35,098 bases of DNA, from contig MU624651.1 of assembly GCA_025349905.2 (NCBI GenBank), forward strand, positions 1 through 35,098, in the 5' to 3' direction. Of the stretch, positions 26,942-35,098 are shown one piece after another; positions within the stretch are counted from its first letter, which is position 1, and each line of letters opens with the position of its first letter. A program made the position numbers and the translations under genes. The stretch comes from Blastocladiella britannica (taxonomy: Eukaryota; Blastocladiomycota; Blastocladiomycetes; Blastocladiales; Blastocladiaceae). The notes beneath the pieces are model-generated. The model searched no databases and was not told the DNA's origin. It was given only the letters and a program-made list of their open reading frames with translations.

Positions 26942-29428
26942 ATGCAGCAGCGACGAAGCATGCGCGTGCAGGCAGCACGAGACGCACTGGCACCGCGCCC
27001 GTTCCCTTCCCCTGTCGCGCCTCCTTTACAGCCACCACCGCTGCCAGTCCATGTCGCGCCGGCTACTTCCCACGCGTTGCATCTCACTGGACCGATTCAT
27101 ATGGAAACAACCACAACAACCGACCGCGCCCTCCGGTGCAGCCCGATTGCCGCCCGTGTCGTGCACTACTTGGCGACCTCGCGGGGCGGCTTCGCGTTCC
27201 ACGCGTCGTGCGCGTCCTTGACCGTTGAATGGCTGGCGGCGGTCCTCGACCACTGGTTTGCGGACTTACGGCTCAACAACCCGCTGGCGCTGGACGCGCT
27301 CGCCGCACAGTTACCCTCGGCTCCTCTAACCATTGTCGCCGCCCCAGTTGTTGCCCATCATAACCAGCGTAACGCGAGATCCTCGTCGTCTGATCCACCC
27401 AACGAAGCGCATACGCTCGGCCTGGCCCGACGCGCCCAGTCGCTGTCGTTCGAGCACTTGCACGCGTTCGCGCACGCGTCGCGCGTGGGCAGGCGGTACG
27501 TCCTGGCCGATGCCTCGGTTTCCGCCATGGCCGTGTTACACGCGACGCACTCCCTCACCTCGCTGCACTGGGACCTGGGCATGGGAGTGACCCCCGCGCG
27601 ACTCGCCGACGCACTCACCCACTGGTTACCCCATATACGGTCCCTAACGGTCCGCGACTCGAGCCCGGGCGTGCCCGTACCCGTATCCGGGAAGCTGGTG
27701 TACGCGGTATTTGGCCACCGGAGCCTTGAGAGCGTGGCGGTAGTGGCGGGAGCAGCGGTCGTGCACTCGTCGGCCGCACACGCGCGACTGGGACCCCGAA
27801 ACCCAGGGCTCAGGATCGACCAGTCCAAAGTGCGGTCGCTGACGGTACATGCGTCGCGGTGGGCCACGGTCGGTCCGCCCGCTGACCCGATGCTGTCACT
27901 GGTTTGGCTACTGGAGACGCTGCCGGTGTTGGAGAAAGTGCACGTGCGCGCTGCAAACGCGCCCGCGGCCCTTTTGGCGGGACTGGCGCGTGCTCCCGCG
28001 ATCACGGACGTCACGCTCGAGTTTACGGGTGCGCGCGTCGACTGGTCGGTACCACCGGTTTCTTTTAGGCAGCAGGTGCGGCGACTGGCCGTCGTGTCCG
28101 TTGGCCCCACCCCACTCGACATGCCCGCAACCCTGACCTCTACCATGTCGTCGTCGTCGTCGTTGGAATCGGTGGTCGTCGCCAGTGCCGCCACGGCTCG
28201 CGTTCTCTTACCTCAACCCATTGCAACAATGACGCACCTGGCGTTCCGTGGCGCCGCGGTCCCACGCAGCGTGCCCGCTCCGTCAATGCAGCACTTGACC
28301 CGAATCGAAATCGCCGACGCGCTCAAAGTTCCGGTGCTGATGCGGGTTGCGGCCGCGGTTCCCAGGGGGCAGTTGACCGAGTTGATTGTGCCGGGCGGGG
28401 TGGTTGAACGATCGGCGGGGCTGAAGATGACGCTGCACCGGGCTCCGATGAAGAAACCGGCGCCGCCTTCGTCCATGCTTCTAGGGGACGATGACAACGA
28501 TAGTGACGACGACGACGACGACGACGATGCGGAAAGTCCACGCCATATGACCACCGCCGACACGGACGATACCGCGGATCCCCCACCGCCACCGCCACCA
28601 CACCCACACCCGCCGTGGCTCTTGGCCTGGATCTCGCACTTCCAGCCGCGCTTACGCCGCCTCGACGTGCTCGTCAGCGCCGCCTCCATCCCCATATGCG
28701 CGGCCGCCGTGGCGAAGTTGGATGCGGAAGTGTACTTTGATGTGGCCGCGTGCTGGCGCGAGATCGATGCGCCGCCCGTCACCTGCCGGTGCGTGAGGTC
28801 GCGTGCGGACGCCGTGGCGATCTGTGCCCAGGTGGAAGGGCTCGCGAGGATTATGGTGCCGGCGGACCGCGACTTGCGGACGTGCTTGCGCCGCCATCGG
28901 TGCGCGGGTGGATCGGGTCATGGGGTGACACAAACGACGGTGCGATCGGTCATACCGCAGATGCCGATGTCGCCTCCGACCGTGGCCCGAAAGCGCCAAC
29001 GGCGGCGTCAACGAACCGATAGCGCGTGCCCGTCCGACAGCATGCTCAACGCCAGTGACGACGACGACGACGACGACGACGACCTGAGTGACATCGATGA
29101 CCCCACCGCCGGCGCTCAGGGCACGCCGCGGAAACGGCTCGGTCTCACCCCCAGCCGTGGCACCGACGCCAATCACCCGGTGGCGTCGCCGGTGCCCATC
29201 GACAGCACGCCGGTCCGCACGCCAGCACGTACGCCCGTGACCCGGTCGGTGGCGGCGGCCGCGGCGGCGGTGCGTGATAGGCAGCGGCGACAGAGACGGC
29301 GGCGGCGGCAGGTCGGGTTTTCGGCGGCGCGGGACGAGACGCACTTTGTCGAGCGGTGGATTCACCACGTGTCAGAGGGTGGGGATGGTGACGGTGGTGA
29401 GGGCGAGATGTACGCGTACAATGGATGA
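26942..29428 (+). CDS. Large unknown protein, leucine-rich-repeat-like, with poly-Asp tracts
   Basis: Single exon, 828 residues from the first ATG (a second, at codon 54 in METTTTTDRALRC, is possible). The N-terminal two-thirds has irregular LRR-like strands and helices (LTSLHWDLGMGVTPARLADA; IRSLTVRD; LESVAVVAG; VRSLTVHASRW; VLEKVHVRAAN; ITDVTLEFTG). This suits an F-box/LRR-type protein, but I could not see a clear F-box. It has a poly-Asp run near residue 520, a Pro/His run after it, and a second Asp run near residue 705. Between and after these are basic Arg clusters ([23 protein letters not shown]) that could act as nuclear localisation signals. No function is assigned. It ends 63 bp before the CLC start. 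Confidence 0.7.
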   Translation: MQQRRSMRVQAARDALAPRPFPSPVAPPLQPPPLPVHVAPATSHALHLTGPIHMETTTTTDRALRCSPIAARVVHYLATSRGGFAFHASCASLTVEWLAAVLDHWFADLRLNNPLALDALAAQLPSAPLTIVAAPVVAHHNQRNARSSSSDPPNEAHTLGLARRAQSLSFEHLHAFAHASRVGRRYVLADASVSAMAVLHATHSLTSLHWDLGMGVTPARLADALTHWLPHIRSLTVRDSSPGVPVPVSGKLVYAVFGHRSLESVAVVAGAAVVHSSAAHARLGPRNPGLRIDQSKVRSLTVHASRWATVGPPADPMLSLVWLLETLPVLEKVHVRAANAPAALLAGLARAPAITDVTLEFTGARVDWSVPPVSFRQQVRRLAVVSVGPTPLDMPATLTSTMSSSSSLESVVVASAATARVLLPQPIATMTHLAFRGAAVPRSVPAPSMQHLTRIEIADALKVPVLMRVAAAVPRGQLTELIVPGGVVERSAGLKMTLHRAPMKKPAPPSSMLLGDDDNDSDDDDDDDDAESPRHMTTADTDDTADPPPPPPPHPHPPWLLAWISHFQPRLRRLDVLVSAASIPICAAAVAKLDAEVYFDVAACWREIDAPPVTCRCVRSRADAVAICAQVEGLARIMVPADRDLRTCLRRHRCAGGSGHGVTQTTVRSVIPQMPMSPPTVARKRQRRRQRTDSACPSDSMLNASDDDDDDDDDLSDIDDPTAGAQGTPRKRLGLTPSRGTDANHPVASPVPIDSTPVRTPARTPVTRSVAAAAAAVRDRQRRQRRRRRQVGFSAARDETHFVERWIHHVSEGGDGDGGEGEMYAYNG

Positions 29429-29491
29429 GCGACCTTGTCTGCGGTGGCTCTCTCTGGTTTTGATCGCCTTTCTTTTTACGACCGAGAATCA

Positions 29492-30133
29492 ATGGCCACG
29501 GTCCCGCCACCACCACTACCACCACCACGGATCGCGCCCGTGCATGCTTATGCTGGACCAGCGGTAGCAGCAGAAACCACAACCGACGCACAACACCGAC
29601 AACAAAGGCCCGAATCACCGTCACGTCTCCGTGCCGCCATCGATGCCGGAACTTACGTGGCCGCGCAACAGCAGCGCACATACGGCGACCTGTCGACCAT
29701 TGACTGGCTGTACCACATCACGCACCGGCGCCGTCGTTCCGTCCCACCGCCATCGTCACTACCCAATAATAATGCAACGGTAAGGGCAACACGTAAAGAC
29801 CGTATCGCCGACGCGTTGGTCTCGGCGCAGGACTGGATCGTGGCGGGGGCTATCGGTTTGGCCGTCGGGTTTATGGCCGCATGGCTCGGCGTGGTCCTGG
29901 AGTGGATGTCCGATCTCAAAGAGGGCGTCTGCGCGCCGTACCCGTACCTGTCGCGCCACAAGTGCTGCTGGGAGGCATGGGACGAGTCGGGGACTTGCGA
30001 CGACTGGTGGGCGTGGTCGTACTTGTTATTCGGGCTGCGGGTCCTGCCGCCCGTGAACCTGGCGTTTTACATGGCATTTGCTGTACGTATGTCCTTTATG
30101 TCGTTGCTCGTCGAGATATTGAATTTGAAAACG

Positions 30134-30165
<32 letters not shown>

Positions 30166-32859
30166 GGGTCTGTTTGCCGCCGCAGCCGCGACCTTGACCG
30201 TGACCTTAGCTCCGACCACCGCGCCGACGTCCGGGATCCCGATCGTGAAAACGATCCTGGGTGGGTTCGTCACCCGCAGCGCATTGTCGGTGCGTACCGC
30301 GGGCGTCAAGTTTGTGGCGCTGGTGCTGGCGGTGGCGTCGGGGATGGCGGTCGGACACAAGGCGCCGCTGGTACATATTGGCGCGTGCATTGGCCACGTG
30401 GTCGCGCGCCGGGCCGGCAGGTTTCGGACCGATCCCGCTGCCACCACGTATATGCTGAGTGCGGCGGGGGCCGCGGGGATGGCGTGTGCTTTTGGCAGGT
30501 ATGGCTTTTGTTTTTACTTCTTTTTGGTTATGAGACTGAAATGCTCAAAAGTCCGATCGGCGGGGTCCTGTATGCCCTGGAAGAAATCTCGTCTTTCTTC
30601 CCACTCAACGTCATGTCGCTAGCATTCTTTTGCTGTCTGACCGCCACCCTGACGCTCTCGGGCCTCGATCCGCTGCGATCGGGGACCATGACCGCGTTCC
30701 AGGACGCGGCCAATTCCCGCGAGTGGCACTTGTTTGAGTTGCTGCCATTTGCATTCATTGCGGTGGTTGGGGTGCGTTTGTCTTACCTTTTTTTGGTTCA
30801 GTGAGATATCGACAAAAAGTTTTTTTTTAGGGACTCTTGGGATCCACCTTCAACAAATGGAACGTAAGGATCCAATTGGCACGCGACCGGTCGCAGTTTT
30901 GTAAGGCGCACCCGATCCGCGAGGTGGTGGCTCTGAGTCTTGGCGCCGCGTTCTTTTCGTACATGACGAGCTTTTCTCGGTATGTTCCCCCCCTTTTCTC
31001 CACTTAAAGATGGTGATCACGCTTAATTTTTCCATTTAGAGAACCCATGATTTCGGTACTGGGCGGTCTCATTCGCGAATGCGACTCGTCCAACTACCAT
31101 GGACTTTGCAAGTACGTCAACACTTTATTCACTATATTACTCCCACTCAAAACGAAATATACGTTAGCCCCGAAACTCTCCTCTTAACCTGCGTGTTCCT
31201 ACTGTACACCATGGCGGTGAAATTCGTGTCGTCCGTGACCACGTACGGCGCGTCGATCCCCGCGGGAGCGTTCTTACCGTCGATGCTCATTGGCGCCTGT
31301 TTCGGACGCGTGGTAGGAATCATTATGGAGGCGCTGGTCAAACAGTACCCGGAAGCAGCGATGTTTGGCGCGTGCCAGGTGGCTGACCGCGCTTGCGTCA
31401 CGCCGGGAACGTACGCGTTGCTGGGTGCTGCGGCGGCGTTGACGGGAGTCACGGTATGCTACCTTTTTTTTTTTTTTCAATTGGCCAATAGTGTACTCAT
31501 TAAGAATGTATACGTAGCGCCTGACCATCTCTATTGCCGTCATCCTGTTCGAACTGACGGGCGCCTTAAACTTCATCCTCCCCACGATTTTGGTCGTCGT
31601 GGTGGCCAAGTTTGTTGCCGACTTGGCGGGGGGACCCATGAACGGCCTGGCCAACCTTTACATTCAGCTGCGCAATTTGCCGTGGATGGACGCCAAAGAG
31701 GACTTGAACTTGGATTTCGCGGCGGCCGACATGATGCGTCCCGCGGCCGAGCTGGTGGTCATGCAACGGGGGATGGCGTTGAAAGATGTACGGGCGGTGT
31801 TGGACTCGACGGCGTTTGCGACCTTCCCGATCGTCGACGATTTGTACACGAGGGGACTGGAGGCGTGTGTGACAAGAGCGGATTTGGAGCATGCGATCGG
31901 TACGTTTTGTGCTTTTGGTTGTTGTTATTTTTGATGGTGTGCTTATTTCCATACGTTGGATTATAGCTACCGCCCCGATCGCCCGCGCAACCGTCGCGGC
32001 CGACTTGCCCGTGCACTTTTACGGCCCCGCCCCTTTACCTCTTCTCCCTCCCGCGTTCCCTTCATCATCATCTACCAGACCTCCTTTCCCACTTTCCACC
32101 AACAAGGCCTCCTCCAACGCATACCCAATGTCCACCTGGTCCACCCCCACCGCCACCCAACCGACCCCATCCGCCCACGCCATCGCAAGCTACATCGACG
32201 TCTCGGCGTACGTCGACCCGTGCCCGCTGACCGTGCACCCGGCCACGAACGCGTCGATGGTGTACGCGCTGTTTGCCAAACTGGGCTTGCGGTACGTGTT
32301 TGTGAAGCGGCGCGGAGCACTGGTTGGGATCATTACCAAAAAAGATCTGATTCGCGCTGCTAACTTGGCCGGCAACGCCGGTGGGTTGGTGGAGGGCGGG
32401 CGGGGCGTGGACGCGTTACGGGCCGCGGTCCCCGACTTGGACCCGATGATTCACCGGCAGGGACGCGAGTGGCGAAGGCGGTTGCGGCGGTTGCGTGAGG
32501 GCGGAAGTGGAGGTCGGCGGAAGCATCGGACTGCCGGTGGTGCCGGTGGTGCCGCGGGTGGTGAAGTCTTGGTCGACGAGGGGGATGAAGAGGAGGATGG
32601 GGTTGAGGAGGACGATGAGGACTTGGAGCAAGCCGAGTCGGGTCACCACCACCACCGCCGAGCAGGTGCTGCTGCTGTTGCTGCCGCTAATACGGCCAGT
32701 CCAACGTCGCGGCCGTCCCTGTCGTGGTGGCGCGGTGCAGTGACGCTGCCGCCACTCTCGCAGCTCAGTGGATCGGTGGCTGCCGCTGGTGATCCAGTCC
32801 AAGTGGAGCAGGATCACGACGACGTTGACGGCGACCGTGCGACCGGTAGGGCACAGTAA
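29492..32859 (+). CDS. CLC-family chloride channel/transporter with atypical gating motif, 8 exons
   Basis: Exons 29492-30082, 30167-30498, 30552-30771, 30831-30979, 31040-31111, 31168-31453, 31518-31899 and 31967-32859 (introns 53-84 nt) give 974 residues. Landmarks of intracellular (Gef1/ClC-3-like) CLCs are present: an N-terminal WMSDLKEGVC and KCCW...SGTCDDWW; TSGIPIVKTILGGFV (Cl-binding Ser of GSGIP kept); GSPIGGVLYALEEISSFFP (the helix with the proton-glutamate position); FLPSMLIGACFGRVVG; and TISIAVILFELTGAL. Two CBS domains follow (AADMMRPAAEL...; VYALFAKLGLRYVFV...GIITKKDLI), separated by a Ser/Pro insertion. The acidic, Gly/His-rich C-terminus looks disordered. The filter motif GKEGP/GREGP is replaced by G-H-K-A-P, so the gating Glu is a Lys. 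Start taken at the first ATG. Intron 1 holds a TA repeat. Confidence 0.93.
30134..30165 (+). repeat. TA microsatellite in CLC intron 1
   Basis: About 16 TA units with one C interruption (30150), running up to the 3' splice site TATAG at 30166. It replaces the usual pyrimidine tract before the acceptor. Confidence 0.9.
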
Positions 32860-32945
32860 ATATAATAAAGCGTACGCCCACTGCACTGCACCAAGGGCTT
32901 ATAAGAGGAACGGTCCCTTCCATGCGATAAATCAAACCAATTGAA

Positions 32946-35098
32946 ATGACGCTGGCCAATTCCACAATCTCGTTGCCATGGGTCATAGTGGACCTGATCC
33001 TACACGCTTCGTTGGCTCTGGGAGCGCCCGTGCGTCCATCGCTCGACGTGGCTCCCGATGTATACACCCCGCGCGTACGGTGCGCCGCCATCCAGTCCAT
33101 CCCCAAATGCCACCTGGTCGCCGCAGCCGCCGCCGACTGCACCGACCTGGTTCATCGGTGGGTCGAATATGGTTTACCGTTCACCAGTCGCCGCAAATAT
33201 GGTGGCGATGACGGGCACGGCGAACTGCGGTCTGTCGCGGTGCGCACGACGACGCTGGCGAAATACGCGAGCCGGCACGGCCAAACGCGGTTCTTGGACG
33301 CCCTGGCCCGCGAAGAAGATGAAGCGGAAACGATCTACTTGCTCCAGCGCGCCTGTGTGCTCGATTCCATGGCCGCCGCCTCCGTCGCTGGCAGCTTAAC
33401 GGCACTGGAGTGGTGGAGAACCCATATCGAAGCCCGTGCCGTGCAACGGCCGGTGGAACTGGACATGCCGCCACGCGCGATAAGCGAGATCAAGTACTTT
33501 TACGACCTGCCGTACTCGACCAGTGACCCGACGTGTCCCTTATCATTTTTCCAGTGTCTTTGCGTTGGCCCAAGAGCCGCCAGGGACGGCGCACCGACCG
33601 CTGCTTTGGATTGGTGGCTGACCCAGGAACTGCGGTACCATCACAGTGGACTTGGACACGCTTACACGCTGGGCCGAGTCCTGTTGAGCCGTGACAACCG
33701 GTACCGTATGGTCGTGTGGTGGTTTACGCAATTCGGGTCCAACCTGGCCGCGGTCCAGTTACTGGCCTCGTTCGCCAACTACCAGTACCACCTGGGCGCC
33801 CTTGCCACGATTCCACTCCTGAACCTGCTCCCACATCAGCTGGGTCCCGATAACGGCGACAATATTAACGGGTGGACGCACGGCGCAGTGATGGCGGGCA
33901 TGTCGAGCACCAACAACGTCGCCGCGTTGACCTGGTGGCGCGACCGACACACGCTGACGCCCGGCGCCGTGTTTGCCGCCACCGAATGGAAACTACCCCC
34001 CGCCGAGTCCACAAGCAACATGATCCAGAACTCTACTGCCCCCGAACTGGCCGCGTTCGTCGGGGGCCTGGCCGCGCTCGACTGGTGGTGCACGGCCGCC
34101 CACATCCATGCGTCCCACATTGGTCGAATCATCGAGTCAGCGGCCCGCGGCGACCAGACCGCGGTTCTCGACTGGGCGTTCAAGCACGGGCACGACCCGA
34201 AACCGGTCTTTGCCCAGCCGACGATAGTCCGGGACTTGCTCCAGCGGCGGCACTTGAAGGCGTTGGCGTGGGCAGTCTCATACCGCATCCCCGTCAAGAC
34301 CGAGTACTACCATGCGGCCTCCGCCGTGCACCAAGACAATATCGACCTGCTGGACTGGTGGGTGCGGTGGACGCCGCAGGTGAAGTTTTACCCAAAGGCC
34401 ATGAACGTGGATTTGATCTCGGAGCGAGGAAGTGCCGCCATGCTGGACTGGTGGGCCAAGATCACTCGGGATCCAGGGTACCGGTTCGAGTTCAGTTACA
34501 CCAGCCGTGCTGTGGACGATGCGAGCGCCGGGTCTCACATTTCGGTCTTGGCCTGGTGGATGGCCAGTGGGCTGAAACTCAAGTACACCCACGAAGCGGT
34601 CGACATCGCCGGTGCCAGGGGTGCGAATCGTATACCTGTCCTGGACTGGTGGAAGAACAGCGGGCTCGAGCTCAAGTATACGTCCGCCGCGATCGACGAC
34701 GTGTGCGCGCTCGCAGGGGCGGTGCCGATTTTGGACTGGTGGGCGGCCAGTGGGTTGCCGCTCAAGTACTCTGCGCGCGCGCTCGAGCACGCCATGTACG
34801 AGAGCCACAAATCGACGCTCGCGTGGTGGGCAGCCAGCGGGCTGCCATTGCGGGTCACGCGCAAGATGAATGCGCGGTTTCGGCTGCAGATGGTCGAGGG
34901 TGGGTGCTCTGATGAAGCCGTGAGCGCTGCCGGGCTCCATCCGATGGACGTTCATTTCAGGGTCCCGTTACTCGACGCGCTGGAGTGGTGGCAGCGGCAT
35001 GTGATTCCAGCAATGGAGCAGGGACCCTCCGAAGGATCGGTGGTGGAGGTGGAGCCGGACGAAGCCGGGCTGCCACCATTGTACGATCCATCGGTACA
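32946..35098 (+). CDS. W-W repeat (degenerate ankyrin-like) protein, 3' end beyond window
   Basis: The frame from the ATG at 32946 is open to the window edge (717 codons, incomplete). It contains many copies of a unit of about 30 residues, best seen at the end: VLAWWMASGLKLKYTHEAV; VLDWWKNSGLELKYTSAAI; ILDWWAASGLPLKYSARAL; TLAWWAASGLPLR. Earlier copies are more diverged (ALEWWRTH, ALDWWLTQEL, ALTWWRDRH, ALDWWCTAA, LLDWWVRW, MLDWWAKI). The helix-turn-helix spacing and the SGLPL element resemble ankyrin repeats in which the helix start has become L-D/A-W-W. I know such proteins as large families in zoosporic fungi. The first 35 residues resemble an F-box-like helix (LPWVIVDLILHASLALG), but this is weak. 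Function unknown; a protein-binding scaffold is the natural guess. Confidence 0.8.
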   Translation, partial: MTLANSTISLPWVIVDLILHASLALGAPVRPSLDVAPDVYTPRVRCAAIQSIPKCHLVAAAAADCTDLVHRWVEYGLPFTSRRKYGGDDGHGELRSVAVRTTTLAKYASRHGQTRFLDALAREEDEAETIYLLQRACVLDSMAAASVAGSLTALEWWRTHIEARAVQRPVELDMPPRAISEIKYFYDLPYSTSDPTCPLSFFQCLCVGPRAARDGAPTAALDWWLTQELRYHHSGLGHAYTLGRVLLSRDNRYRMVVWWFTQFGSNLAAVQLLASFANYQYHLGALATIPLLNLLPHQLGPDNGDNINGWTHGAVMAGMSSTNNVAALTWWRDRHTLTPGAVFAATEWKLPPAESTSNMIQNSTAPELAAFVGGLAALDWWCTAAHIHASHIGRIIESAARGDQTAVLDWAFKHGHDPKPVFAQPTIVRDLLQRRHLKALAWAVSYRIPVKTEYYHAASAVHQDNIDLLDWWVRWTPQVKFYPKAMNVDLISERGSAAMLDWWAKITRDPGYRFEFSYTSRAVDDASAGSHISVLAWWMASGLKLKYTHEAVDIAGARGANRIPVLDWWKNSGLELKYTSAAIDDVCALAGAVPILDWWAASGLPLKYSARALEHAMYESHKSTLAWWAASGLPLRVTRKMNARFRLQMVEGGCSDEAVSAAGLHPMDVHFRVPLLDALEWWQRHVIPAMEQGPSEGSVVEVEPDEAGLPPLYDPSV

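Noticed and set aside
1..35098. CRISPR arrays, bacterial operons, integrated plasmid or phage
   Set aside because: Every clear gene is eukaryotic with introns; no spaced direct repeats of CRISPR type, no Shine-Dalgarno organisation and no integrase seen.

Overview
This is a GC-rich (outside intergenic gaps) nuclear fungal segment, densely packed with genes on both strands. The introns are short (mostly 46-84 nt, GT...AG), and genes are usually separated by tens to a few hundred bases. PacC/Rim101, MCM4, Prp18, a cyanelle-free mitochondrial uL11 and an F-box/orphan 7TM repertoire are all fungal or opisthokont in flavour. The protein with about 30-residue repeats carrying L-D/A-W-W at the right edge is of a kind I know mainly from zoosporic fungi, especially Blastocladiomycota (the Allomyces/Catenaria group). 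That placement is an inference from protein style and not a proof. All exon joins below were derived by eye from frame continuity and splice-site sequence; every multi-exon model given sums to a multiple of three.

Layout, left half. An intronless tRNA-Leu(CAA) opens the window, followed by about 780 bases without a gene I can support. Valyl-tRNA synthetase lies on the minus strand (6 exons, two possible N-termini). Next is a minus-strand remnant of a Fanzor-like (eukaryotic TnpB relative) RuvC nuclease that is frameshifted and has no recognisable zinc finger. A 4-exon coiled-coil protein follows on the plus strand, then a 2-exon unknown on the minus strand. The latter shares a 160-bp divergent promoter with the pH-response regulator PacC/Rim101 (3 exons). 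That promoter holds a perfect 19-bp inverted repeat made of two PacC-type GCCAAG sites. Two paralogous seven-helix membrane proteins (both minus, 3 exons each) then bracket a plus-strand F-box gene.

Layout, right half. All on the plus strand unless stated: MCM4 (3 exons, with an N-terminal polyglutamine tract); a 793-residue F-box/helical-repeat protein; a third, unrelated seven-helix protein (4 exons); a compact PIF1-type helicase (minus); the splicing factor Prp18 (2 exons), followed 49 bases later by mitochondrial ribosomal protein uL11m; a large protein with two poly-Asp tracts; a CLC chloride channel/transporter (8 exons); and the open 5' part of the W-W repeat protein.

There is no operon logic. 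Housekeeping functions (aminoacylation, replication licensing, splicing, mitochondrial translation) are interleaved with regulatory and lineage-specific genes. The points most worth following are: the CLC protein, whose otherwise near-universal gating-glutamate motif reads G-H-K-A-P; the PacC palindrome in PacC's own promoter; the Fanzor-like relic; the duplicated seven-helix pair; and the two N-termini of valyl-tRNA synthetase, separated by an apparent 37-nt intron.
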